DNA of 64,000 nt from Datura wrightii (taxonomy: Eukaryota > Streptophyta > Magnoliopsida > Solanales > Solanaceae), in NCBI GenBank assembly GCA_035772735.1, contig JASDFA010000010.1:30877501-30941500 (forward strand), given 5' to 3'. Positions 20,797-32,366 of this stretch are shown here, piece after piece. Below the pieces are notes generated by a model. That model was not told where the DNA came from. It did no database searches and saw only the letters and a list, made by a program, of their open reading frames with translations. The position numbers and the translations under genes were made by a program. How positions within the stretch are numbered: the first letter of the stretch is position 1; each line of letters opens with the position of its first letter.

Positions 20797-23060
20797 TGTA
20801 ATACCCCAGAAGTGCCTAAGACTATACTCGTGATTTAAAAATGGAAGTTGGCAGAAATTTGTAAAACCATCACAAAACTGGTCATGTAACGGAACGATCC
20901 ATAGGAAGTGTCTGTGGTAAAGTGCAGCAGGGTTGAACTTGGGAGTAACGGGTCAAGGAAAGACCCGTGGTTTAATGTCACGAGTCATTGTTTGAGGTCG
21001 TGGTTAGACTGGTCCTTAGCCTAGGAGGAAGTAACAGGTCGTAGGATGACTCATGGTGAGCAGCAATGGATCGTTGTGAGAAACCATGGGAAGGAGTAGG
21101 AAAATCTCCAGTAGAGCTGACGGATGGAAACCATAACTTGTTGGAAGGAGGCATGAGTTGTGGTGTGGATCATGGGAAGGCCCAGGTGCAGGTCGTCAGG
21201 GGGAAACGATGGAGGATACAATGGACCGTACCATGTTGTAACAACTCTTCCTATCGAGTCGTGGGATTGAATCTGAGAAGTCAAATTTGGGAAATGGATG
21301 CAACAGACGGATACCACGAGTCGTGGTATCCTGGTACAACCCGTAGGATCTCCCGTGGTCACTGTCATTGTAAAATTTTCATGAATTCATTAAGGGTATT
21401 TTCGTCATTCCTAAGTCCTAGGGTCCTAAACTACGTTGTTTAAGGCTCGAAATGCGGTGTTTAAGGAGGGAAAAATCTATTCTATGCTCATTCACATCCA
21501 TGCATGCATATTGAAGGGGCTTAGGAGGTTATCAAGTTAGGTTCTTCAAACTTTCCTTCAAACTTCCATTGGGCTTTCAAGGAGTGATAAAATCTGATCT
21601 TCCTTAGGTATGTAGGGTTATGAGTGGGTGAATTCTTTCACAGCAATGCCCAATCTCTCCTAATTCATGAAATTCTAGTTGGAATTTTATGGGGTTTTAT
21701 CTCAATTCTTATGAAATTCTCATGATCCACTTATGGGTATTTTCCCTCATGTACAATTTCATATTTTACATATCATGGGCAGATTTTATAATAAATTTGG
21801 TTTTAAATTTGGATCTAGATTCCTATAAAACTATGCCCAATTATGTATGATCTATGAAAACTCAAGTTATGATGTTACCTTGATTTTGATGTTCTTCAAC
21901 CCATCATGATTTATGAGTTATGATATGGATTTATTCAAATTCCCATCATGAATTTATGATTTATTAAATATATACATGTTTACAAATATGAATGAACCTC
22001 ATGATTCACGATTTATGACTATGGCCGACTCACGGGCCTTATTTTCATGGCTAGTTCACGTGTTTATAAGCATGCTTATGATTTTCATGATTTAGCTAGC
22101 CCATGAATATCATGTATATTATCCTATGAGCACTATATATTTTTTGGAAGTAGTATTTAACACGGAGTAGATTCGGGGCCCAGGTTTTGCCCCAAATCTC
22201 AGAACTATGTGCCACCGTAGGTCATGACGGGACCTCCCTTGAGGCTGTCCCCTTTTTTTTCCCCAAATGGGCCTTTCATGAGTGATATCACGCCTTTCAT
22301 AGTTCTACCCTTTGCAAGGTACGAACACCCTCCCGACTAGGGATTTACAGGTCGGGCTCCATGTGTGCTCATATGGGGTATGTCGGTTATAAAAATGTCC
22401 CATTGTTCCTCATATTTTAAGTATTGTTATGTTTGTATTGTTTTGGCTCAAGTCATGTTTAATGAAGTTTTTCTCTTATGATTATGCTTATGGTTAATTT
22501 ACGAATGCTTGAAAACCTTGAGCCTTATATTACATTATGATATTCATGTTATGAGCATGTTGTCCTACTCTTACGCACTTTTATGTGTTTTTAATATCCA
22601 TTTTACTTACCTTGCATACTCGGTACATTCCATGTACTGACTGCATATTCTATTTTGTATCGTTTCATGATACAGGCTCCGATACTCAGATTCAGCCTCG
22701 ACTCTAGCCAGCCTTTCAAAGTCAGCATCCCACATCTGTTGGTGAGTCCTCATCTTTTGAGGACCATGCTTTATCAGTTTTCTTTATGTACTTTCAGTTT
22801 TTAGCTTTAGCAAGTTAGTTGGAGGTCTGTCCCATCAACTCATCACCCTTAGAAGCTTTTCAGACAAAAGAATGTAATCAACTTCAGATTCATGTGTAGT
22901 TTTGATGATACGCTATTTTAGACTTCTGCTAAGTTTATCATGTGGTTTCTTCTTCTTTATTTGATTGAGTTAGATGTATGTTCATGCCATGGGTCGACTT
23001 GGAGTCCCTTGGGGTTCCTTGTCTCGTTTCTCGATTCGGGCCCACGTTCGGGTCGCAAAA
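20797..23060 (+). repeat. 5' LTR of E3
   Basis: Starts TGTAATACCCCAGAAGTG and ends just before the PBS. U3 (about 20870-21360) has many TCGTGG/CCACGA-type inverted motifs. A conserved ACTATATAT TATA-like site is at about 22132. Aligned segments match 46900-48575 closely. Confidence 0.85.
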
Positions 23061-23064
23061 AACT

Positions 23065-23076
23065 TGGTATCAGAGC
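23065..23076 (+). other. tRNA-iMet PBS of E3
   Basis: TGGTATCAGAGC lies 4 nt after the LTR end. Confidence 0.85.
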
Positions 23077-23270
23077 AATAGATTTGAAGTGTCCTAGTGT
23101 GTCTAAGAGCCGCGTTGAGTAGAATCTTTTTCATTGGTGTGAAGCGCACCACACCTATGAAGAAGAGGCTATGAAACGTTTAGCTAACGTTCCCTTCTTT
23201 CATGATCTCATGCCAGGCGATGAAATGCCTATCTATCCTTCCAACTGGTGTTATACACATTTGCAAAATC

Positions 23271-23618
23271 ATGCCTCCACGTCAAGTAAATGGAAAGAGA
23301 AACGGGAATGGCCACGAGAACGGCAACGGAGAAGGGCACCATCAGGCCCCGCCAGCTCATGAGGAGCATGCACCAGAGCCGGCTTCCCATGCTGAATTCA
23401 GCACATCCATACAGATGCTAGCACGGGCTTTGATTGCCTAGGTCAATCAACAAGCGGTGGAGCATCTCCCTCAGAATGGGAATGCGGTGGCAGCTCGGGT
23501 CAGAGATTTTCTGAGAACCCACCAGAGTTCCTTGGGTCAAAAGTAGATGAGGACCTGCATGACTTCATTGATGAGATTCTGAAGATCACCCAGGTCATGA
23601 GGGTGGAAAACGGGGAGT
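23271..23618 (+). pseudogene. E3 gag, 5' part
   Basis: Starts at ATG 23271 (MPPRQVNGKRNGNGHENGNG), as in the equivalent start of E5 at 55056. It has a TAG at 23439-23441 and a 4-nt deletion near 23508. The frame is interrupted at GGAGT (23614-23618), where E4 inserted; gag resumes at 42386. Confidence 0.8.
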
Positions 23619-25098
23619 TGTAACACCCCGGAAGTGTGTAAAAATAGACTCGGGAGGTTGAAAGTTGAAAACTGTAGAAATTGGAAAAAGTTACAGGACG
23701 GGCCATGGGATGACTCGTGGTATCAAACCACGAGTCGTTGTATGCTGTCGTTGGTTTGGGAAGGATGGTGGCAGTGGAGACAAGAGAAGTATGACGACCC
23801 GTTGGGGGATACAACGGGCTGTCCTTTGCAGTCCTAGTTAGGGTCAGGCTGGGCAATGGTGTAAACAACGGGAGACCCAACGATCCATTAGGATAAACCA
23901 CGGGTCGTTGGTTCTGGTTTTTGTTGGAGGCTACTAATTTCCAGTGGAGGTGACGGGTTAAGACCACGACTCGTTGGAAGGAACCACAAGTCGTGGTGAC
24001 GTGGTTAGGGGGTTCAAATTTTATGATGAACAAACAATGGATAGTGTAACGCACCATGGTTTTAGAGGATGAGTCATCCTATTCGTCCGTTGGTTAGTTT
24101 TGAGAGAAGGCATTCAGTAGTCAATTCAACGTGGGACATGAATGGTCATTGGTGGTTCCCACGACTCGTGGGTTCAGTCCGGCTAGTTTTTAGGGCAGGT
24201 TCATTAAGGGTATTTTTGACTTTTTTGAGATATAAGGCCCTAAACTACATCATTTTGTCTTGGGAAAGCTGGGTTTTTAAGAGAATGGCCTATTCTAAAC
24301 TCTCATTCATGCATGCAAGAACTTTGAGAGGTAATTCAAGGGGAATTTCAAGCTTTTCACCTCAATTACTTCAATTTCATTTTTGGGCTTTCAAGGAGGG
24401 TTAGGAGTTGATAATCAAAGGTATGTAAGGTCTTCGATGGGGGATTATTCCACACCCATGCTCCTTCTATATTAATTACTCAAAATTTATTTGAAAACTC
24501 ACGGGGTTTTATATTCGGTTTGTTTAAAAATTTAATGATTTAATTATGGGTCTTGTGATTTTAAAACCATATCATTATATACTGATTTTAATCATCTTTT
24601 GAGTTCTAAATTGATCTTAATATGGCTGATTTCTAATTTCTAATCAATTAAGCTTGATTATGCATGTTCCATGATAAATCGATTTATGATCCATTGATCC
24701 ATTGATGTTTTGATAAGCTCAACGTGTATATTGAATTAAATTATTAATATATTATGTTATCTATTAAGATCTTATGGGAACTTAAACTATATGCATGATC
24801 TACAAGTACGTATTTTATTAATCATGAATTATGCTTTTGGCCGACTCACGGGCCTCAAGTTATGGCTAGTTCACGTATGTTCAAGCATGTTTATGATTAT
24901 CATGATTTAACTAGACCATGAAGTCATGTATGTATTATTATGAGCACTATATATGTTTTGGGAGTAGTATCGAACATCGAGTAGGTTTGGGTCTCACGAT
25001 TAAGCTCCGGATCTCATGAACTATGTGCCACCTTAGGTATGTTGGGACCCATTCATGTTTGTCCCTGGCCCAAATGGCCCTTTTTCATGTGTGATCAC
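23619..25098 (+). repeat. 5' LTR of E4, first part
   Basis: Starts TGTAACACCCCGGAAG. U3 at 23690-24180 has paired CCACGAGTCGT and CAACGGG motifs. TATA-like CACTATATATG at about 24947. Broken at ATCAC (25094-25098) by element A; resumes at 35010. Confidence 0.9.
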
Positions 25099-26527
25099 TG
25101 TTCGGATGGTTCGGTATAGGTTAAAAACCGACACACAAGTGCACGTGGTCAAACAAGTAATAAAGTGGCTAAGTAAGCCAAGTATCGAACCAAGGAGACT
25201 CTGGATAAGTAAAATTGCTTAAGTACACTATATTCTAGCTTACCTCTAATTATGCTGACAACAACGTAACCCAAAAGTTAAAGAATTTTTGTTTATGAAT
25301 TATATACTAAAACTATTAACAAATATTTACTTTGAATTGAAACTATGGATATGAGCATGCCAAGGTTAAGAACAAGTAATAAACTTGATTATAATCATAA
25401 TTTGGTTAATCTTTTCTTCATGTTGCTAGCCAAGAACATTAGCCTAGAGATTAAAACTCTCGTATTTAATCTCACTTTAGAATCATAAACCATTCGTCTA
25501 CATTTCTGTGATCAAATGCAATTTATGACCTAGCAATACAATTCCGGTTCCTAAATTGACTAATACGACTTTCAAGTATATTTCTATCAGGAAAGCACAT
25601 CAAAACCCAATTTTCCCAAATCAAGTTAAGAACAATACCCTATTAATTCACAACTTTCCAATTTCGTGCTCTCTCGAGTGAAATTGGACTTTTTAGATGT
25701 ACATTAATGTCGGCCACACACTAATGCAGTAGAAACAAGAATTAATAGAACAACATAGAAGAAGATGATGAAAAACCATACAATTCAATAATCAAAATTC
25801 ATCACCATTGTTCATATCCTCAGCAAGGAAGAGAATTAGCCACTCATTTGTGGATTAATCATCCTAAAACAAGTGTTAATCATACAAACAATTGATTGAA
25901 AGAAGAAAGAAAGAGAGAAAAACCCTTAGCTTTTTCGTCCCTCAACTGCCTGTAACCCACGTCCTTGCTCCACCAAGTCTGAATTAATTAAAAATAAGCC
26001 TAAGTGTTCTATTTATACTATTGGGAATTTTTCCCGGAATAACAAGCAACGTGTCACGGAGGCCAACGCGGAGCACTGCCTCCATGACACGGCATGGACG
26101 CGGACCCTCACTGTAAATCCAGGGTCCGGGAATATAGCCTCAACGTGGCACGGAGGCCAACGCGGAGGCTTATCTCCGTGCCACGGAGCTGTCGCGAGGC
26201 TTCACTGTAAATTGCCAATTTAATCACTCTCCAGGCAGTGTGCCTCCGCGATGGTATCGTGGCACGGCTCCATCGTGGAGCTCCTTTACATTGTGCATTC
26301 CAATGTCTTTTCCGTGCTCGCATCCAAGTCCAACTCCGATATTGTGCCAACATGCATTTTAGCTCCTAAAAATCATATTTTACCTACAAACAAATGCTAA
26401 TCATGTTGGTTAGTATAAATCCACATTTTATTACCAATTACATGAAAATATATACACATTACATAACAAACAAGAAGAAAATGATACGTTTGAGTATCAC
26501 TTGGGCATATAAATCTGCCCAAGATCA
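25099..26527 (-). repeat. 3' LTR of element A
   Basis: On + it runs TGTTCGGATGG...CAAGATCA. Minus-strand TATAAATA at 26010-26017 and the CACGGAG inverted-repeat array at 26045-26285 upstream of it. Same length as the partner LTR. Confidence 0.9.
26045..26285 (-). promoter_or_regulatory. U3 inverted-repeat array of A (left LTR)
   Basis: Repeated CGTGTCACGGAG / CTCCGTGACACG and CGTGGCACGGAG / CTCCGTGCCACGGAG units starting about 30 bp upstream of the minus-strand TATA box. ACGTGTC, the ABRE-type core, is present at about 26049. The right LTR has the same array at 34522-34762 with a TATA box at 34487-34494. Confidence 0.6.
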
Positions 26528-28455
26528 CTTACCCCACACTTAAATCCTTGTTCGTCCTCGAACAACACATACACAACTCATGCAAATTACATCCCAACCT
26601 TTGCCACTATGGTGCGACAATTTATGCTACGGTCATACCGATCATTCAACATTGCAAATCATCAAGAAAACATGCATGGTCTTAACAATGCAATGACCTT
26701 TAATACATCAAGACTTCCTAGACTTCAAGAATTGACTCTCGATATCGGAAAACTCATGCAAATCAGCTAATCAAGATATCCGACACGAAAATCAATCTTT
26801 CATCAAACATGTGCCCTCACAACTCAAGAGAATCTTCCCCTTTATGTTCATGCAACACACAAACATTCAAGTAGGGGCATATAAAAATTAATTTCACTCT
26901 CTCTCCCAAAAGAATTCACATGCATCATGTCATGACCCATAGGCTTGCCCTTAGTGTATTACTCCACTAATATAAAGAAATGCAATGTAAGATCACATAG
27001 GACTTTAATGGGTTGTAATGGAAGCTATGGAACTAGTATATATTGGATTAGCCAATAATAGTCACTAGCATCCTTAAGCGCCTTTTCAACACATTCCCAT
27101 CAACTCATGAACATTGTTTCTCTCTTTTCTTTTTCCTCTCATCCCATTCATGCTGGTTTACTTTCGTACTGCCCATTTCATCAAACACACTTGACACAAC
27201 AACAAAGGGTTTTCATGTACCCTCAATATCATTTAATTATGATGAGTGCACCCTCCACCTTTTTCTTTTCTTTCCTCACTCTGCTTTTCTTTTTCTTTTC
27301 ACCCTTCTCACTCTTTGACACTTCGGGAAAATTTTTCTTTTCTTAAGCGCTTAAGAGTTTTGTATAGACTTTACGACTCTTGAAAAGAAGGAATAAAGCT
27401 TAGTTTATACAATTTTGGACAAAAGAAAGAAATAATCGGCTAAAGGCTCAACGGGCTGACTAGGGTATACAGTCACATAAAAATGAGAGTATGACAGAAA
27501 AAAAAAATAGAAACTCTCGGTTAAAACAAAGAAATGCCTACATCCTTTCTAACACTACACCTCCTTCATTTTGTTTTCTACACACCAGGCAAGTTCTAGA
27601 CACTTCACAATAGCATGGAATAACAATACCTCACTTCACACTTTATGCAAATGCTCGATTCAAGATGCATTCACAGACTCTTTAATTAGCCAATTACATG
27701 AATTCAAAATTAAGCCTCAATCACACCGAATCGAATTCTACAGCCTAGGTAGCTCAACATATTTACAAAATTTCATGCTTTCAAACGAATCACTTTTACA
27801 TTTTGAATATCAGTTACAACACGCAACCAAAATTTCACAACCAGATAGTAACTACAGGTTCAGTGATGCAATCCACCAAAGAAAGAAAAAAAAACGAAAA
27901 CTAATTAAAATCACTACTCCTACCGACTACATTTCCCTTAAGACGGTCGTCATCCATCCATCATAGGGAACGGTCACTAACTATGACTTCGGTTCAATGG
28001 GACTATTCTCGGTAAAAGAACCGAAAACAAACTCCGAGAAACCCAAAAATAAAAATAAAAATTGAAAAAGTTTTCCAAAACATCAATCATTTCAATGGAA
28101 AAATATTTACAAAAGATTTTAATATGTACAAAATATTTTCGCAAAATTTTGAAAACTATCGATCATTTCGATAAAGAAAAAAAATATTTATAAAATTTAC
28201 AATATTTACACTGGCAACCACAACCTTTCACAACACACATCATATACCACAAAAATATATACAGATACAACCCAAATCAGTTCACAACCACAGGGAAACA
28301 TAAAAAACATACATGCAAAACAAAGGAAGAACATACAGCAGATTAGCCCAGGTCCAGCACCTAGCTACTTCCCACCCCACACTTAAATCGAACACTGTCC
28401 CTAGTGTTCACAAAAATTACAAAGCACAAAAATTTCGGGTGGTGGAACTCCCTGA
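26528..28455 (-). other. Polypurine tract and 3' non-coding region of A
   Basis: 26528-26541 is the polypurine tract (minus AAGTGTGGGGTAAG) next to the LTR. The remaining 1.9 kb has no supported ORF. It contains blocks shared with element B, such as ACACACCAGGCAAGTTCTAG (27581-27600) and AAGACGGTCGTCATC (27941), so it is probably under sequence constraint in this element family or simply of shared descent. Confidence 0.6.
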
Positions 28456-29676
28456 TCAGTCGAAATATTCAACTTCTTCATCTGGTGCTGCTGCCTCGTC
28501 GCCCATGTCCGAGTCTCCTCCCTCGTCGTCATCGGACTCCACATCGGAGTCCTCCCGACGTGTCTCCTCGTCTGTGGGGACATCATCGTCAGTAGGCTCA
28601 ACGAAGGCTGGCCCCACTCGGCACAAAGCTCTAGCGTTCTCGCCAAATGGGTAATCCAGCTCCAGCTGCCATAACTCTTCCTCTGTGGCTGGTCTCCCAC
28701 CAATCCGGAGCTGAAGCATCTGCATACCAAACATTCATGCCATGTACTGATCGTCACGCGCATGTCGCTCGCCCAGTGTCAGCACTGGCCCGTGTGTGGT
28801 ATCGGGGGCCTTGGTTTTGGTCACATCAAGGGCCCTACGCTCCAACTGCGGGATGTAGTCCAAAGCCTCTTCCTCAACGTCGAGGCCCCGGAGAAAGGTG
28901 GTGATGAGTCCGCCGAACCCATACCTGTGGCCCTGGTGTAGTCGGGCTCTCTTCATGGAGGATATGATAACCGCCCCAACATTAATCTCCAGCCCTTTCA
29001 TAAGGGCATACACCAGGTAGACACGGTCCCGGGTCACATCCGTCATGTGAACCCCCGGGATCAAGCACGAACACACTATTTTCAGCCATATTCTGGCCTC
29101 CCTGTTCATCTGCAAATAAGGCAGAGTCTGGTGGTAACCCCTATCCTTATGTCTGCTCCATCGGGCTGTGGACCGACCCCCCCACAAAGTGCGTCTGATA
29201 TCGGCGTATGGTGGGGTGATGTTCAGCTGGCGGAGAACATGGGCGTCTGTGTCCCGCGCTCCAACGATGGCATTTACTTGCTGGGGTTCCAGAGTGACAA
29301 TCTGCCCTCTGATTTTTATTGTGTGGCTTCTGATGGCCGGGTTCCAATTTGCATAGAACTCCCGGACTAAGTGTAGGTTGCACTCCTTGGGCTCCTGAAA
29401 TATGAAGCTGAGCCCAGCTGCCTCGATTCTCTACACAATACGGGGGAACTCCTGTGCTAGTGGTTCCCGTGCAATATGCTCCTCAGGGAAGTACTTATTC
29501 TCCTTATGTTTAGCGTACCACTTCTTCCCTTCATCGGTCACCCACCTCGTTCCATATTGGCGGTGCTGGCCGCGCGGAACAGCTGGTGCAGCTGGGACTG
29601 CAATGCCCAATCTCATTCGTTTTCTCCCGGTGCCTGAAGTAGAAGCACCTTTACCCTTATCCTGCCTACTCGCCAT
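28456..29676 (-). pseudogene. Plant transposon-protein/env-like ORF of element A
   Basis: Starts at ATG 29676 (MASRQDKGKGASTSGTGRKR), 5 nt after a candidate splice acceptor. One frame runs to 28456, with TAG at 29431-29433 and TGA at 28735-28737; both could arise from single C-to-T changes. Visible blocks: NLHLVREFYANWNP, IKIRGQIVTLEPQQVNAIVG, the LQLRIGGRPATEEELWQLEL segment, and an acidic tail (DSDVESDDDEGGDSD). This resembles the 'putative plant transposon protein' domain found near Athila-type elements, which may be the env-like third ORF. Function unknown. About 407 codons in total. Confidence 0.7.
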
Positions 29677-29681
29677 TGTAC

Positions 29682-30382
29682 CTGTCAACATAAATAAACA
29701 AGCACAATGTCAAGCTAAATGCATATTAGCTTCGGCTAAGGTCGGGTTAAACTAAGTTTACCCCACACTTAGTCCTTAGCTACTCTTACGATACTACGGC
29801 AAGGATCACTTTATTTACACCAAAAACAAACAACTATACAATTTATTGCTTAGTGCGTTTACAAAACAATTCGACAGTATAACTTTAGCGTACTACTCAG
29901 ACTTCATACAGCTAATCCCAATCCTACCATCGCTAGCAATTCAACCATCGCACTTAGCAATGAAAACAACAAACAAAAACAACGACAAAAATTCTATATA
30001 CATACGAATCCAAATAATCAAACTAATTTGAACAATTTTCATCTTTTCCCAAAAACAGAGAATTTGTCGTCTATTACCTTCAAACAATATTTACAACGAC
30101 TTATCTCAATTCACAAACACACCCCGGCATATAATTCACCAATTTAGCAAGTTACCCAATTCGATTTCAACAACCCAAGCCCTAGAATTCAATTTTACAA
30201 TCACATTCGAATCATTCACGCAATCGACAAGTTCAAACGCTAATTACAACATTCCGAACATCTATCAATCAAAGAATAATTCAATTTCATGCTCAATTGC
30301 TAATTAGGGTGATTTATCTCACCTCCCATGCTCATATTCGACTAAAATCACCAAAAACTTGAGAGAAACGAGGAAAACATAC
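29682..30382 (-). other. Candidate intron upstream of the transposon-protein ORF
   Basis: On the minus strand ACGTAAAG-GTATGT (GT at 30382-30381) is a good plant splice donor, and TTTATTTATGTTGACAG (AG at 29683-29682) a good acceptor just before the ORF's ATG. The stretch between has no long ORF and is AT-rich, as plant introns are. Other donors occur nearby (GGAGGTGAGA at about 30325), so the exact intron is uncertain. Confidence 0.5.
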
Positions 30383-30740
30383 CTTTACGTTGAATAACCG
30401 AAGAAACTTGACAAATTGTTTGCTTAGTAGCGTGGCACGTTGGTTGGGAGAGGGAACTTAGGTTTTTGGTCGCGGAGAAGAGAGAAAATGAGGGGAAAAA
30501 GGGGGTTTTCGTGGTTTAAAATGAAGAAAAACACGCTGGTCACCCGGCAATCCGGTGTGACCCGGCACTAAATATAGGGCAACGTGTCACGGAGGGTAAC
30601 GCGGAGCCCCTCCTCCGTGACACGGAGCCAACGCGATGGCTCACTGGAATTTTTAAAAAATTCGAATTTAACCTCAACGTGTCCCGGAGGGTAACGCGGA
30701 GCCCTTCCTCCGTGACACGGAGCCAACGCCCCAGTGCACT
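30383..30740 (-). promoter_or_regulatory. Internal LTR-like promoter of element A
   Basis: 30581-30735 holds two units of the CACGGAGGGTAACGCGGAG / CTCCGTGACACGG inverted repeat found in the LTR U3. Immediately downstream on the minus strand is CTATATTTAG (30568-30577), TATA-like. It is followed by about 170 nt of pyrimidine-rich leader (30550-30383) ending at the splice donor. The layout is that of a second promoter within the element. Confidence 0.5.
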
Positions 30741-30985
30741 GTCTCTTCATTTTATTCATTTTTTCATACCTTGCCTTTTCCTTCCCGATTCCATGCATAT
30801 TTTTCTCCGGTTGACCTGAAAATCACCTTACTAAACAAAATTGGTTAGATTAATAGATTTCACTAACTAAAATAAAAAATACTAACTAAAACGAAAATTC
30901 TATACTAACTCAAGAAAAAGAAAAATTAAAATAAAAACTATTTACACTTTACTGAACAAAAGAAAAGAAAAAAAATATTTTTCAC
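30741..30985 (-). other. AT-rich spacer between gag-protease and the internal promoter
   Basis: No ORF or recognised motif; rich in AACTAA and AAAATA runs. Confidence 0.4.
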
Positions 30986-31033
30986 GGGTTGCCTCCCGTG
31001 CAGCGCCTGGTTTACCGTCGCGGCTCGACGTCC
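30986..31033 (-). promoter_or_regulatory. Conserved stem-loop block after gag-protease (A copy)
   Basis: On + GGGTTGCCTCCCGTGCAGCG, followed by a CGTCG/CGACG inverted repeat with a 5-nt loop. The same 48-nt block occurs in element B at 51767-51814 at the same place, just downstream of the main ORF. Role unknown; packaging or translation control are possibilities. Confidence 0.5.
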
Positions 31034-31040
31034 TTTATGC

Positions 31041-32366
31041 TCAATTATCCACTAGGGTGATGGACGATTTTTCACGATCATTGTCCTCCCCCCAGTAGTG
31101 CTCAACCTTGTCAGGTGGTCTTCCTATCAACTCTCGGGATTCACTCATTTGATTAGCCTTCCCATGATCAATCACATTGATCACCGAGAGTTCCTCATTT
31201 ACCATCGGGAGCTTGGGTTCTTTGTACATATCGAACACTTCTACCTTGTCATGTGCTCGCATTGTAAGTTGACCCGCAGCTACATCAATTAATGCTTTTC
31301 CGGTTGCCAAAAAGGGTCGTCCCAAAATAAATGGGACTTCAGCATCTGGTTCAAAATCCAGAACAATAAAATCAACCGGAAAAATAAGGGAGCCCACTTG
31401 CACAAGCACATCCTCAACAATGCCATCCGGCCTAGCTAAGGATCTGTCTGCTAACTGCAAGATTACGGTTGTAGGTCTAGGACTCCCTAGACCTAACTTC
31501 CTGAATACCGAAGATGGCATCAGATTTATGCTCGCCCCCAAGTCACATAATCCACGAGCTCGGATACTCTGCCCAATAGTCAGCTGGATAGTAAAACTTC
31601 CAGGGTCTTTTAGCTTCGTAGGCAGTCTATTTTGGATCCGGGAAGTGCATTCCTCCGTCAAAGCTACCGTGGCATACTCAGTCAGACGACTTTTGTTGGC
31701 CACAATGTCTTTAATATATTTAGCATATTTTGGCACTCCCTGCAAGACATCAACAAGAGGTAAATTAACATGTACCTGTTTAAGCACCTCCATAAATTTC
31801 TTGAAACACGCCTCCTCCTTGTGTTTCTTGAGTCGTTGAGGGAACGAGGGTGGAGGCCTTTCTGATTCAGCTTCTTTGGTCTTCCCCTTATCCGCAAGTT
31901 GCTCTCCCTCAACATCTGCTGCTCCTGACTTTTGAGGCGGTCTTTCCGGTTCCACCTCCTTCAACTGCAAACCACTCCTCGTGGTCACTGCATTCACCTG
32001 CTTCGGATTAGGATCCGTGTCGCTAGGCAGTCCTCCTCTGGGCCTTGTATTTTGGGCACTAGCAAATTGTCCAAATTGATACTCAAGAGCCTTGGTCGCT
32101 AATTGATTATTCTTCACTTCGGCTGCCAATTTAACATAGTCAGCCTGCAATTGCGCCTGATTAGCGATCATGGTCTTGAACATTTCCTCAATGGTAGGTG
32201 ATGGTGGTGGAGGAGGGGCATTGTGATTTCTAAATTGGGATTGGTAGTTCTGTTGCCCTCCTTGATTCCTGTGCATACCCTGACCCGAACTTTGGCCTTG
32301 TTGGTTGTTGCTACCCCACGAAAAATTTGGATGGTTCCTCCAATTTGAGTTGTAGCCACTACCAAA
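31041..32366 (-). pseudogene. Element A aspartic protease region
   Basis: Continues the gag frame. Pro-rich linker (APPPPPSPTIEEMF) and TRPRGGLPSDTDPN lead to the protease: LCDLGASINLMP active site at about 31560-31526 and VPFILGRPFLATGKALIDV at about 31330, the Athila-lineage form. The frame ends at 31041 without entering reverse transcriptase; this junction is where pol has been lost. Confidence 0.85.

Noticed and set aside
23500..24057. 185-codon minus ORF
   Set aside because: Crosses the E3 gag/E4 LTR junction, so it cannot be an ancestral gene; antisense to the U3 array.
26108..26353. 81-codon minus ORF present in both LTRs of A (also 34585-34830)
   Set aside because: Runs through the U3 inverted repeats upstream of the TATA box; no domain, and explained by repeat composition.
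27571..27966. 131-codon + ORF
   Set aside because: Antisense, in the 3' non-coding region of element A, not conserved as an ORF in B.
28313..28654. 113-codon + strand ORF with Ser-rich sequence
   Set aside because: Mirror of the acidic tail of the transposon-protein ORF on the minus strand.
31420..31839. 139-codon + strand ORF
   Set aside because: Antisense to the gag-protease frame of element A, which has clear domain matches.
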